NCBI RefSeq assembly: GCF_032999765.1
Contig: NZ_CP136051.1
Location: 434,001 to 498,000 of the forward strand
Length of the DNA: 64,000 nucleotides
From: Imperialibacter roseus
GTDB lineage: Bacteria > Bacteroidota > Bacteroidia > Cytophagales > Cyclobacteriaceae
Reading direction: 5' to 3'
The position numbers and the translations under genes were made by a program. Under the pieces are notes generated by a model. That model did no database searches. It saw only the letters and a list, made by a program, of their open reading frames with translations, and had not been told where the DNA came from. Positions 53,791-62,196 of the stretch are shown here, one piece after another; the stretch's first letter is position 1; each line of letters starts with the position of its first letter.

Positions 53791-54765
53791 CTATTTTAAT
53801 GTCACGATTTTCGGAGAGTTCATCAGTTCAGCTCCGTTCAAATTTCCAGTGACGTTGTAGAAGCCGGCGTCACTCCAAAAGACAAACCCAGCCAGCTCAG
53901 GGAAGGCGTTTTCCAATTTGTCGAGCACATCGAGGCATTCTCTCGGTGGATCTTTCTCGCCTCTGATGCCTAGTTCTGCCCACCAAATTATTTTATTGTG
54001 ATTTTTTTTCTTTTCAACCGCCCAGTCGTACTCGGTAAACACTAAGCCGGTTCCATAAGCTGATTTTCCAATGACATCTACATAGGCATCGCCGGGGTAG
54101 TAGTCAATCAGGGCACCTTGTCTCTGTGTGGTATGGTAAGCCCAAATGATGTTTTTCAGCTTCTTGGTTTTGGTGAAGTAGTCGTGAACCAGTTGGTAGA
54201 GCTTAATGGCCTGTTCAGCTCCTTCCTTGGCGTGCCACTTATTTTTATCGTCACTTTCTACGAAAGGCGTGTAGACAACCGGGATTTTGTGATCTTCCAG
54301 CCACTGGAGGTTGGCTGCCATGCGATCCATTTGTTTGTAAAAGTTTGTTTTAGTCGGATTGTCACTGTCAGCGAAAATAGGGTCGATGTCAAGTGGGTCG
54401 TTCCATTTGCCCCCGGCAGGATTGGCATACCAGCTATAAATGCCCAAAATCATTCCCTTGTCCCACATTTTCCTGGCTGCGTTGTTCCATTCTTCATCGG
54501 TAAATGGATTGTCGTCAAAGTCGTAGGTGATGCAGCCGTACCGTGGCATTTTTCCTGTGTGGTCGTACACCTTTTTTACCCAGTTGCTTTCATCGTCTAT
54601 GTCAGGATTTTCATTGTGTACCCATGTGCCGACTTGTCCGAACAGGTAGGTGCCGTTACCAAGTCCTTTCAAGTATTTAAGTACTTTTTTTGCTGGGCGG
54701 GCATTGGCCTGAAAGGCAAAGGCAAGAATAAAAAGTATGGAAGCAGAGAGCTTTAGTGACTTCAT
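53791..54765 (-). CDS. GH26-like glycoside hydrolase (mannanase type), secreted
   Basis: A 324-residue enzyme with a signal peptide (LFILAFAFQANA). The start of the mature part LKYLKGLGNGTYLFGQVG resembles the GH26 opening. The acid/base segment reads IPVVYTPFVES, where typical GH26 has R-P-x-H-E, so it is degenerate here, while WWAELGIRGE should contain the nucleophile Glu. It also has MILGIYSWYANPAGGKW near the second conserved strand. Beta-mannan is the usual substrate, but the variation at the acid/base site makes this unsure. An esterase and an acetylesterase flank it. Confidence 0.7.
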   Translation of the reverse strand: MKSLKLSASILFILAFAFQANARPAKKVLKYLKGLGNGTYLFGQVGTWVHNENPDIDDESNWVKKVYDHTGKMPRYGCITYDFDDNPFTDEEWNNAARKMWDKGMILGIYSWYANPAGGKWNDPLDIDPIFADSDNPTKTNFYKQMDRMAANLQWLEDHKIPVVYTPFVESDDKNKWHAKEGAEQAIKLYQLVHDYFTKTKKLKNIIWAYHTTQRQGALIDYYPGDAYVDVIGKSAYGTGLVFTEYDWAVEKKKNHNKIIWWAELGIRGEKDPPRECLDVLDKLENAFPELAGFVFWSDAGFYNVTGNLNGAELMNSPKIVTLK

Positions 54766-54913
54766 GGGACCGGAATTTTAGCAATGGTTTTATGTTGCTG
54801 ACTTCATCGAAAACAAGATATAAAAATGCGCAAAGTTTGCCGAGCTTCTTTCCTCTAATGGAGTGCACGCATTTTGCAGCAACTCAATTTGTGGCTTTGG
54901 TGCTGGGTGGCTT

Positions 54914-55630
54914 CTACTTAAAGATGGAGGCAATCGGTAACCTCTGCGCTTTGGCTTCTTCCACAAACAGCCCTGCTACGATACCGGCTCCTGCCACATT
55001 CAGATGAGTGGAGTCCTGCTTGCTGTCGGTGAAGAGAAAGATGTCTTTCGATTTTTCTGGCCCCATGCCTGACACCAGCTTGCGTGTCAACGCTTCCATG
55101 TTCACGTAAGCTGTGTTGGTTTCCCTGGCGATTTGCGCTGCCCCTGTGATGTAGTCATCGTGCGTGTCTTTGAGGTTGCCTTCTGCATCAAAATGGCGCC
55201 TGACAATAGAGGAGCAAACGATGGGAATGGCCCCTTTTTTTCCGGCTTCATCAATGAACTTTTGGATGTTTTGTTTGAAGCTGCCAAACGGATCGGTGTG
55301 TCGGGCTGAATCGGTTTTCTCATCGTTGTGGCCAAATTGAATAATGACGTAATCTCCTTTTTGCAGGCTGTCGTACACCGCCTGCCAGCGGCCCTCATTG
55401 ATGAAGCTTAGGCTGCTTCGGCCGTTGACGGCGTGGTTGTGGACTTTGGCTTTGTTAGTGACGTAGTCAGCCAGCCCTTCTCCCCAGCCAAGCTCAGGAT
55501 AGGCTTTGGCGGATTTTGGTGCCATAGTAGAGTCGCCTATCAGCCAGATATTTACTTTTTCGACCCTTTTCGATGAGAAAAGTGTGCAGCAGACAAACAA
55601 GACACTAACGATAATCTTAATCCTTGTCAT
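54914..55630 (-). CDS. Rhamnogalacturonan acetylesterase-like SGNH hydrolase
   Basis: A 238-residue exported enzyme. Block I is IWLIGDSTMAPKS with the Ser nucleophile, block III is IQFGHNDEKTD, and the Asp-x-x-His pair is DSTHLNVAGAGIVAGL. These are the marks of rhamnogalacturonan acetylesterases (CE12-type). The signal peptide is short (IIVSVLFVCCTLFSS). It removes acetyl groups from pectin. The ATG follows directly after the stop of the truncated HEPN frame (TAAATG). Confidence 0.88.
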   Translation of the reverse strand: MTRIKIIVSVLFVCCTLFSSKRVEKVNIWLIGDSTMAPKSAKAYPELGWGEGLADYVTNKAKVHNHAVNGRSSLSFINEGRWQAVYDSLQKGDYVIIQFGHNDEKTDSARHTDPFGSFKQNIQKFIDEAGKKGAIPIVCSSIVRRHFDAEGNLKDTHDDYITGAAQIARETNTAYVNMEALTRKLVSGMGPEKSKDIFLFTDSKQDSTHLNVAGAGIVAGLFVEEAKAQRLPIASIFK

Positions 55631-55722
55631 TTATAGCAGTTTCAATTCGTAGCCCAGAAATTCATAAATCGAATCAATAGATGTCTTTATGTCGAGCAAA
55701 TATTTTTTACCTCACGCTGCAT
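55631..55722 (-). pseudogene. Frameshifted, truncated HepT (HEPN) remnant
   Basis: From an ATG at 55722, which overlaps the MNT gene end by 11 nt, the frame stops after 11 codons. Adding one base in an A6 run (55702-55707 as T on the plus strand) restores MQREVKKYLLDIKTSIDSIY then EFLG, very like the start of DUF86/HepT toxins. It then ends after 30 codons at TAA, directly before the acetylesterase ATG. The rest of the normal ~110-residue protein, including the R-x4-H catalytic site, is gone. The shifted frame is also the frame of the MNT gene past its stop. Confidence 0.65.
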
Positions 55723-56017
55723 AAATTAATTGCTTGGTTTCTTGAACACTCTCAATAAAGAAAGGATTGGAGAGCGAGTTTTCAGTGATCAGGTCAACTT
55801 TGCGATCAAAAAGTTTCTCCAACTGCCGGTGCAGGTCAAAATAGTTGTCAGTGTATTTTTCGAAAGAAATTTCTTTAAAGGAAATAAGGATATCGACGTC
55901 GCTTGATTCGTTGAACTTGCTGGTGCATGCCGAGCCAAAAACGTGCATAGTTTTTACGTCGTACTTTTCGCAAAGCGCTTGCAGTTCTCTTTTGTTATGT
56001 TCGGTAATCGTCAGCAT
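55712..56017 (-). CDS. MNT nucleotidyltransferase (MntA-type antitoxin)
   Basis: A 101-residue minimal nucleotidyltransferase. The box HVFGSACTSKFNESSDVDILI holds G-S-x10-D-x-D, and VDLITE gives the third acidic residue. MntA-type proteins AMPylate a HEPN toxin to silence it. The partner gene normally overlaps or abuts; here only a broken HEPN start follows. The MNT gene itself appears intact. Cytoplasmic. Confidence 0.88.
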   Translation of the reverse strand: MLTITEHNKRELQALCEKYDVKTMHVFGSACTSKFNESSDVDILISFKEISFEKYTDNYFDLHRQLEKLFDRKVDLITENSLSNPFFIESVQETKQLIYAA

Positions 56018-56164
56018 AACTGATCATTAAACTATACAAAGATACAAAGTTGTAAACGTATCTGTAACCGTTTCGTCTTTTCATGTTGGCCTTTTACATC
56101 AGAAACGGGAAGGGTTGCAGTTCGGAGACGTTTGGCTAAATTGAAAATAATAGAAATAGGACAG

Positions 56165-57394
56165 CTACTCCAATCTCATCACTTTCGCTGCTGTCAGATA
56201 CGGATTGTCGAAGGTCACTTTGTCACCCACTTTTTTGCCGGGGATTAGGAACAGCCTGGCTGACAGGGCTTTGTTGGTGTACTTGAGGGAAAGAGAAGCC
56301 ACATCGGTAAAGATGCGTTCAACAGTAGCCTGTGAAGTGGCGCCTGCCAGTGGGATTACATCCAGTCCGGTGCCGGAAACGGAGGAGAATAACAAAAGCT
56401 CCTGCACGGTGTACCTGCCTTCATTGGCTCGCTGCGCCAATACTTTGTCTTCAATCACGGGCAGCATGAGGCCGGAGTAGCCGCAGGTTTTCAGGTCGAG
56501 GTTCTTGATTACATCGGTGATCAGGGAGCAGGCACTTAGCGTGGATGGCCCGCCGAAAGGCTGCTTGGTCAATGTCTCAATGGCGGTGCCGATGCTGGCG
56601 TCCAGTCCCGGGGCCGGAGAAGTGTCGATGCCGTCGTACTGCCAGCTGTAAGTGGCTGATATTTTTGTAGCTAGTGTCTGCACCGGCTGGAACTGCTTTT
56701 CCAGTTCGGCTTTTAAGTTTTCCCTGGCGTTGACCATGGTCGATTTCGAGAACACTTCTGTCAAAAGGTTTGGGTATTCAATGCCTACCGCAAAACTATT
56801 AACGCCCGAATGGAACGCTGCCGGAAAGAAGGGAATCCCAGCCGGACAATTGGCAGATGCCGTGAACCGGAAATTGCCTTCGCCACCCTTTCCCACTTTG
56901 GCAACCGCTACCACTATTTCTGCTGCGGCTTTGATGGTATTGCGGTGGATGCCCAGGGCTGTGGAAGAAACGGGCAGACTGAAATTAATGAGTTCTGTTT
57001 GGCCAATCAGTTTGGAGGCCCAACCCGCAACTGCTGCATTGTATTCGTTAGGTGGTAGCACAGCGCCGATAGCAAAAGACACGTCATCTCTCCGGGCTAT
57101 TTCGTCAAACTTCTTCAAATAGGGCAGAGCCTCGTCCAGCGTTTTGCCTCCCAGGTATTCGTACAGGTTTTGCGTGGAAATTCTGATCGTTTGCACCTCG
57201 TAACCAGCATCGGTATAATCGGTTCGGGCTTGCTTCAAAAACTGAACTGCTTTGAGCACTGAGGTGGTATCGGAAAGGTCGTTTACCGTAATGCCCGCAG
57301 TGATGGTTCTGATTTTGAAAAGGAGGGGAGGGTTTTGGCTGTGGGATATGAGAGCAAATAAAAGGAAGCCAACAGAAAGCAGTGTACGAAACAT
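56165..57394 (-). CDS. DUF711 (UPF0210) family protein with signal peptide
   Basis: A 409-residue protein. After a signal peptide (LLSVGFLLFALISHSQ) comes LFKIRTITAGITVN, then AIGAVLPPNEYNAAVAGWAS and RFTASANCPAGIPFFPAAFH, the DUF711 core. A late GLDVIPLAGATSQATVERIF is also conserved. DUF711 proteins are structurally related to radical-enzyme-like barrels, but the function is unknown to me. Most members I know are cytoplasmic, so the leader is notable. It looks monocistronic. Confidence 0.8.
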   Translation of the reverse strand: MFRTLLSVGFLLFALISHSQNPPLLFKIRTITAGITVNDLSDTTSVLKAVQFLKQARTDYTDAGYEVQTIRISTQNLYEYLGGKTLDEALPYLKKFDEIARRDDVSFAIGAVLPPNEYNAAVAGWASKLIGQTELINFSLPVSSTALGIHRNTIKAAAEIVVAVAKVGKGGEGNFRFTASANCPAGIPFFPAAFHSGVNSFAVGIEYPNLLTEVFSKSTMVNARENLKAELEKQFQPVQTLATKISATYSWQYDGIDTSPAPGLDASIGTAIETLTKQPFGGPSTLSACSLITDVIKNLDLKTCGYSGLMLPVIEDKVLAQRANEGRYTVQELLLFSSVSGTGLDVIPLAGATSQATVERIFTDVASLSLKYTNKALSARLFLIPGKKVGDKVTFDNPYLTAAKVMRLE

Positions 57395-57571
57395 AGGATA
57401 GGTTTTGGTAAAGCTAAAGTTAATAAAGAAAAGGATAGCTCAAGCGAATTTTGGATGCTATGCGCACGCACGCTATTGGTGCTGCTTGAAACAATTTGAC
57501 TGGGAGCCGTTGTTAACAGGTAGATAAAGAAAACTTATTGTCTGTACTATTCTTTTTAAACCAGCAAACAC

Positions 57572-58219
57572 ATGCAGTATAAAGAAAAAATTAAAGCCAT
57601 CAACTGGCTAGCTCATAATGTCATACAACTCGAGGTACCGAAGCCAAAAGGATTTGAATATAATGTGGGTGACGCTGTTGAAATTAAAGTGAATGACCAG
57701 GAGCCTGGGCCTTTTACCATGACAAATTTACCTGGTGAAGGCAGGCTGGAGTTTGTGATTCGTGTTTATGCAGAGCACCACGGGAAAACGGAAGCCCTCA
57801 GTCGCCTCAAACCAGGTGATGAAATAAGCTTTACCGAGCCGTTTAATACTTTTCAACCTCAGAAAAGGGCCGTTTTTTTGGCTGGTGGCACAGGTATTAC
57901 GCCTTTCATTGCTATCATGCGGTATATGCAAAAGCAGGATACGCTGGCTGATTGTTTCCTATTTTTTTCCAATAAAACCAGAAAAGACCTGTTTTTGGAA
58001 GAAGAACTGACTGACATGCTGGGTGACCACTTCCAAAATATCATTGCCAACGACAAGGATGACCCGGACTATTATGGAAACATCGATGAAGCGTGGCTCA
58101 AAGCCCATATCGACGACCTGTCGAGACCAGTGCTGGTGTGTGGCCCTCCGGCTTTCAATGAAGCCATGGAAAAAGCTCTGAAGAGTATTGGTGTGAGGGA
58201 CATTGATTTGGGCAGTTAA
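57572..58219 (+). CDS. FAD-dependent ferredoxin/flavodoxin-reductase-like oxidoreductase
   Basis: A 215-residue single-module reductase. The FAD half shows GDAVEIKVNDQEPGPFTMTN (with P-F-T-M instead of R-x-Y-S), and the NAD(P) half has AVFLAGGTGITPFIAIMR and ends VLVCGPPAFNEAME. There is no iron-sulfur domain. The lost Arg in the FAD motif hints at altered flavin binding. It shuttles electrons between NAD(P)H and a flavin or partner protein. Alone on its strand. Confidence 0.88.
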   Translation: MQYKEKIKAINWLAHNVIQLEVPKPKGFEYNVGDAVEIKVNDQEPGPFTMTNLPGEGRLEFVIRVYAEHHGKTEALSRLKPGDEISFTEPFNTFQPQKRAVFLAGGTGITPFIAIMRYMQKQDTLADCFLFFSNKTRKDLFLEEELTDMLGDHFQNIIANDKDDPDYYGNIDEAWLKAHIDDLSRPVLVCGPPAFNEAMEKALKSIGVRDIDLGS

Positions 58220-58265
58220 CTAAATGAGGTGATAGAGTCAAAGACTTTTGCTAGAGGTGGCATTG

Positions 58266-58646
58266 TCAATACATGGTGTTTGGGTTGGCCGACTTTTCCG
58301 GAATTTGCTGAATGGAGTCCCAGTGCTCAACAATCTTGCCTCTTTGATCGAACCTAAAAAAATCCATGGTAATGTATTGGTCATTGCCGGGCCAGGTTTG
58401 ATATGTGTGGAGCGCCACCAGATTATCTTCTGTGATAGCCCTCACAAACTCAATCGATTTCTCAGGGTACAACTCTTGCATTCGCTCAAAGTATTCGATG
58501 AACCCATCAAGCCCGTCCGCTACCGCTGGGTTGTGTTGAATGTACTCATCGCTCAAAAACAACTCTGTGGCTTTTCTGGGGTTGCCCTCATAAGCCATTT
58601 TATAGAAAGCGATGGCATTTTGTTTATTCTCTTGTAAGTGATTCAT
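58266..58646 (-). CDS. SnoaL-like / NTF2-fold protein
   Basis: A 126-residue protein with the SnoaL-like order: NKQNAIAFYKMAYEGNPRKA, EYIQHNPAVADGLDGFIEYF, and VALHTYQTWPGNDQYITMDFF plus RFDQRGKIVEHWDSIQ. The conserved His and Asp of polyketide-cyclase-like proteins are present, though most members have other or no catalytic jobs. Cytoplasmic. It lies downstream of the AblB-like gene by 114 nt, and may or may not belong to that operon. Confidence 0.88.
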   Translation of the reverse strand: MNHLQENKQNAIAFYKMAYEGNPRKATELFLSDEYIQHNPAVADGLDGFIEYFERMQELYPEKSIEFVRAITEDNLVALHTYQTWPGNDQYITMDFFRFDQRGKIVEHWDSIQQIPEKSANPNTMY

Positions 58647-58760
58647 GGAAATGAATTTTCGCTATAATGTGATTTCCACAATCAACACTTTTAAGGCTAT
58701 CACAATTCCTTTCGGTCAAACAGCAAGTGCGATGTCGAAGGGGTAGCGGGTGCCAAAACC

Positions 58761-59594
58761 TCACACTTTTGGTTTTGTCCCGCCTTTATACCACACATTC
58801 ATATCTTCCAAACCAGAGTAGATAAAGCAATTGTTGATGAGCGTGCCTCCGTAGGTATATCCCAATTGATAGAAGGCCTTGTTCATTCCGTGAGATTCTG
58901 CCCGGGCGATGGTGTACAGGCACTGTATGTCGTCTGCAATCAAAATCTCCTCAAGCTTTGAAAGCAGCTTTTTTATATGGCCTTTTCCCCGGGCTTCGGG
59001 AAGCGTGGCGCAATCGGTGAGTTCGGCATTGGCATATTGCCGGTTGATTTCAGCTGAGGCGGCGCTAACAATTCTGTTTTGTTCCCGGATGAGCACATAC
59101 TTCGTGCCTTCCTCCATCGTTTTTTTCACATAAGCTGGGTCGTTGAGAGGCGTCGGGTACACCTGAAAGACTTTAGCATAAAGCTCAGCCAGCTCTTTTG
59201 CGTCAGCCTCTTTTGCCAGGGCAACTGTCCTGGCGTCGACTTCTGTTGGGCTGTATTTCTGATCAAGGATGCTCGTGACAACTTTTCTTTCATCCATCAA
59301 CTTAGCACTATTGCCTCGTTGAGTTAGGGGATACTTCACCAGAAAAAACATATCACTCCCATTGAAATACTTTTTAATTTCAGCCTCTTTGATAAAACCA
59401 CCGGATAGAAAAACTGCAACTTCCTGTTCCCTGGATTTGACGATAATTTTCTCAGCCCATGCTGGCGTCGACTCGGCTATCAGGGCCAATACCCCATGCG
59501 TATCGCCGGAATAGTCGTCGATCCTGATTCTTTTATTGAAAGCATCAGAGTAAACGCTGATGGCGGCTATGTCATTCTTTATTTCCGTGATCAC
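58761..59594 (-). CDS. ablB: Beta-lysine N6-acetyltransferase
   Basis: A 277-residue protein of the AblB/YodP type, larger than a simple GNAT. The N-terminal part is specific to the family (IRIDDYSGDTHGVL). The C-terminal GNAT domain has LTDCATLPEARGKGHIKKLL, with acetyl-CoA loop R-G-K-G-H, and ends LINNCFIYSGLEDMNVWYK. It transfers acetyl from acetyl-CoA to the N6 of beta-lysine. The start is GTG at 59594, 4 nt after the M20 gene. It is the last of five tightly spaced genes that match the B. subtilis yod set. Confidence 0.88.
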   Translation of the reverse strand: MITEIKNDIAAISVYSDAFNKRIRIDDYSGDTHGVLALIAESTPAWAEKIIVKSREQEVAVFLSGGFIKEAEIKKYFNGSDMFFLVKYPLTQRGNSAKLMDERKVVTSILDQKYSPTEVDARTVALAKEADAKELAELYAKVFQVYPTPLNDPAYVKKTMEEGTKYVLIREQNRIVSAASAEINRQYANAELTDCATLPEARGKGHIKKLLSKLEEILIADDIQCLYTIARAESHGMNKAFYQLGYTYGGTLINNCFIYSGLEDMNVWYKGGTKPKV

Positions 59595-59598
59595 TTTT

Positions 59599-60873
59599 TT
59601 AGTCAGTGGATGCCACCCCGCACCACGAAGTAAGCGTCAGTGCAAAAAGCTTGGCAGCCTTTATCATTTCTGTTAGGTCAATGAACTCATTAGGAAAATG
59701 GGCTACTTTCGTTTCTCCCGGCCCGATGACGAGGGCTGGGATATTGCCCACATTCCCCAGTAGTCCGGCATCGGTTCCCCAGGGAGATGCCTGTATGGTA
59801 AGCGCCCGGCCATAGATAGTCTCAAAGTTTTTCTTCATCAATTCAGCAAAGGGATGGTCGGTGGCCACTGCATTGGGAACCCACTGGGCACCGAAAAATT
59901 CAACCTTGGCCGGGTGGTCTTTCAACCAATCGTCGGCCTGGCATAAGCTGGCCACGTGCTTTACCAGCTCTTGCTTCACTGCGTCGATTGTTTCGTGCGG
60001 TCCCACGCCCATTCGTCCCTCAATCATAACAAGGTCTGGTACCGATGAGGGCCAGGAGCCCCCTTTGATGGTGCCAATATTGATGGGGATTGGAATGGGA
60101 ATATGGCTGTAAAGTGGATCGTCCACCCTGTCATTGCGGATTTTTTCCAGCGCCAGTATGCCGTTGTGAATTTTGATGGCTTGCTCAATGGCAGAAACGC
60201 CTTCATAGCGAGTGCCGGCGTGTGCCGATATGCCTTCGACAGTCACCCTGAACCACATCGAGCCTTGCTGCTTGATGAACAGTTTCATGTTGGTGGGCTC
60301 GGGGATAATGGCCGCATCGGCAGTATAGCCCCGCAGCAACGTAGCCAATGTGCCCACGCCACCCGATTCTTCTTCTATGACAGAATGAAAAATAATGTCT
60401 CCCTTTAGTTTGATGCCACTTTTGATCACAGCCTCAATGGCCAATAGCAGCGCCACGTTTCCGCCCTTCATGTCGGTGGTGCCACGGCCGTACATTTTGC
60501 CGTTTTCAATTTTGCCAGAAAATGGATCATCGATCCATTTGCTTCGGTCGCCTTCCGGCACCACGTCAATGTGGCCATTGTAAATGATCGACTTTCCGCC
60601 GCCCTGACCTTTGAGCACGCCCACCACATTGGGGCTGCCCACATAAGTATCACGGGAAGCCACGAAGTAGGGGCTTTTAGCAAGCTCCTCATAAACAGGA
60701 TCCCAAACGTCTACTTCAAGGCCTAGCCTGTTCAATTTTTCGATCACTATTTCCTGTACGCCCCGCTCGTTGGTTTGCACGCTGGGCTGCTGAATTAATT
60801 GCTGTAGGTAGGTGATAGCGTCATCGGCGTGTTCATCGATGTAGGCTTCCAACGTCTTTTGAAGGTCAGTCAT
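59599..60873 (-). CDS. M20-family deacetylase (YodQ/ArgE-like), probably 4-acetamidobutyrate deacetylase
   Basis: A 424-residue zinc amidohydrolase. The metal and catalytic boxes are IIYNGHIDVVPEG, YGRGTTDMKGG, SVIEEESGGVG and a late IGPGETKVAHFPNEFI. Family marks agree with the ArgE/DapE branch and B. subtilis YodQ. In this operon the logical substrate is 4-acetamidobutyrate, giving 4-aminobutyrate plus acetate; N-acetyl-beta-lysine is also conceivable. The ATG overlaps the end of CoA-transferase B by 8 nt. Confidence 0.85.
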   Translation of the reverse strand: MTDLQKTLEAYIDEHADDAITYLQQLIQQPSVQTNERGVQEIVIEKLNRLGLEVDVWDPVYEELAKSPYFVASRDTYVGSPNVVGVLKGQGGGKSIIYNGHIDVVPEGDRSKWIDDPFSGKIENGKMYGRGTTDMKGGNVALLLAIEAVIKSGIKLKGDIIFHSVIEEESGGVGTLATLLRGYTADAAIIPEPTNMKLFIKQQGSMWFRVTVEGISAHAGTRYEGVSAIEQAIKIHNGILALEKIRNDRVDDPLYSHIPIPIPINIGTIKGGSWPSSVPDLVMIEGRMGVGPHETIDAVKQELVKHVASLCQADDWLKDHPAKVEFFGAQWVPNAVATDHPFAELMKKNFETIYGRALTIQASPWGTDAGLLGNVGNIPALVIGPGETKVAHFPNEFIDLTEMIKAAKLFALTLTSWCGVASTD

Positions 60874-61522
60874 GGGCTTTGAAGTTGGTGGAGAAGGAAA
60901 AGTCAGCTTCGGTATTGTTTTTCACGTCCGCTAGAGTATAGCCTGGCATCAGTTCATCGAGATACAACTTCTGATCGATGATGGAAAACACAGCCATTTC
61001 AGTGATGATTTTCTTTACGCAATGATAGGTCGTAACAGGAAGGGAGCACTCAGTCACAATCTTTGGCTGTCCGTCTTTGTCGCAGTGGTTCATCACGGCA
61101 ATGAGGTTTTTTGCTCCATAAGCCAGCTCCATTGCACCACCAACGCCGGGCACTCTTTTGCCAGGCACTATCCAGTTGGCCAGGTCACCACGGGTGTTCA
61201 CCTGCAGCGCTCCAAGAATGGACAAGTCGATGCAGCCTCTGCGGATCATACCAAAGGCAATGGCACTGTCGAAGTAGCTGGCACCGGGTAGGATAGTCAC
61301 CGGCAGCCCGGCGGCATTGCTCAGGTTGCCATCAGCATTTTCTTTGGGGGTTGGCCCCATGCCCAAGATGCCGTTTTCCGCCTGAAAAAAGACCCTCATG
61401 TCTTCGCCAAGAAAGTTGGGCACCATAGAAGGAATACCAATACCAAGGTTCACGATCATGCCATCCTTTACTTCCAGTGCCGCTCGTTTGGCTATTATTT
61501 GTCTTGCGTCTCCCATACCCAT
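60866..61522 (-). CDS. 3-oxoacid CoA-transferase subunit B (YodR-like)
   Basis: A 218-residue beta subunit. The start IVNLGIGIPSMVPNFL and the catalytic Glu in FQAENGILGMGP are diagnostic, as is GGAMELAYGAKNLIAVMNH. It works with subunit A to move CoA onto an oxoacid. ATGs at 61522 and 61516 both overlap the subunit A end; the second gives MGDARQ. Overlap with the M20 gene is 8 nt. Expected acceptor here is 3-oxo-6-acetamidohexanoate. Confidence 0.92.
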   Translation of the reverse strand: MGMGDARQIIAKRAALEVKDGMIVNLGIGIPSMVPNFLGEDMRVFFQAENGILGMGPTPKENADGNLSNAAGLPVTILPGASYFDSAIAFGMIRRGCIDLSILGALQVNTRGDLANWIVPGKRVPGVGGAMELAYGAKNLIAVMNHCDKDGQPKIVTECSLPVTTYHCVKKIITEMAVFSIIDQKLYLDELMPGYTLADVKNNTEADFSFSTNFKAHD

Positions 61523-62193
61523 TTCCAGTTATAGCCTTTCGATTGTACGATGTATTTCACATAGATGCCCGGCACCACAATTTCCTCCGGATCAAGCGCT
61601 CCCATGGGCACAATTTCGTCTGCTTCCACAATGGTCACCTTGCTGGCCATGGCCACATAAGGGTTTGTGTTTCGGGCTGTTTTGTCAAAGATCAAATTGC
61701 CAAAGGTGTCAGCTTTCTTGGCGTAAACAATTGCCACATCTCCTGTTAGCGGCGCTTCGTAGAGGTATTCCTTGCCCTCAATCGTAATCCTGGGCTTGTC
61801 GTATTCAAGTTGCGTTCCTTTACTCAGTTCTGTTAAAAAGCCGTTTAGTCCCACACCGCCTGATCGTATCCGCTCTACCAAAATGCCCTGTGGCGAAAAC
61901 TCTACCTGTAGCTTGCCCTGGTTCATCAAGTCGCCCGCTGTGGGGTTGGAGCCGATGTGGGAGGCCAGGAGGTGAGTGGCCCGCTCCAGGCAAACGAACT
62001 TGCCAATGCCAATCCATGGGAAGCCTGCATCGTTGCCGATTAGCTTCACATCTTTCACTCCTGAGTCTATGAGGCAGTCGATCAGTCCGGGGGGCGTGCC
62101 TACACCACCAAATCCACCAAAAAGCAGGGTCATCCCATCAAAAAAAGCTGATTGGACGGTGGCATAGTCGGTAACTTTATCGAATAGGTGCAT
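61495..62193 (-). CDS. 3-oxoacid CoA-transferase subunit A (YodS-like)
   Basis: A 232-residue alpha subunit starting with FDGMTLLFGGFGGVGTPPGL, the CoA-binding glycine loop, then DVKLIGNDAG and EADEIVPMGALDPEEIVVPG near the end. Together with subunit B it forms the SCOT-like enzyme that activates oxoacids. It begins 3 nt after the aminotransferase stop and overlaps subunit B by 28 (or 22) nt, so all are one operon. Confidence 0.92.
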   Translation of the reverse strand: MHLFDKVTDYATVQSAFFDGMTLLFGGFGGVGTPPGLIDCLIDSGVKDVKLIGNDAGFPWIGIGKFVCLERATHLLASHIGSNPTAGDLMNQGKLQVEFSPQGILVERIRSGGVGLNGFLTELSKGTQLEYDKPRITIEGKEYLYEAPLTGDVAIVYAKKADTFGNLIFDKTARNTNPYVAMASKVTIVEADEIVPMGALDPEEIVVPGIYVKYIVQSKGYNWKWVWETQDK

Positions 62194-62196
62194 AGG

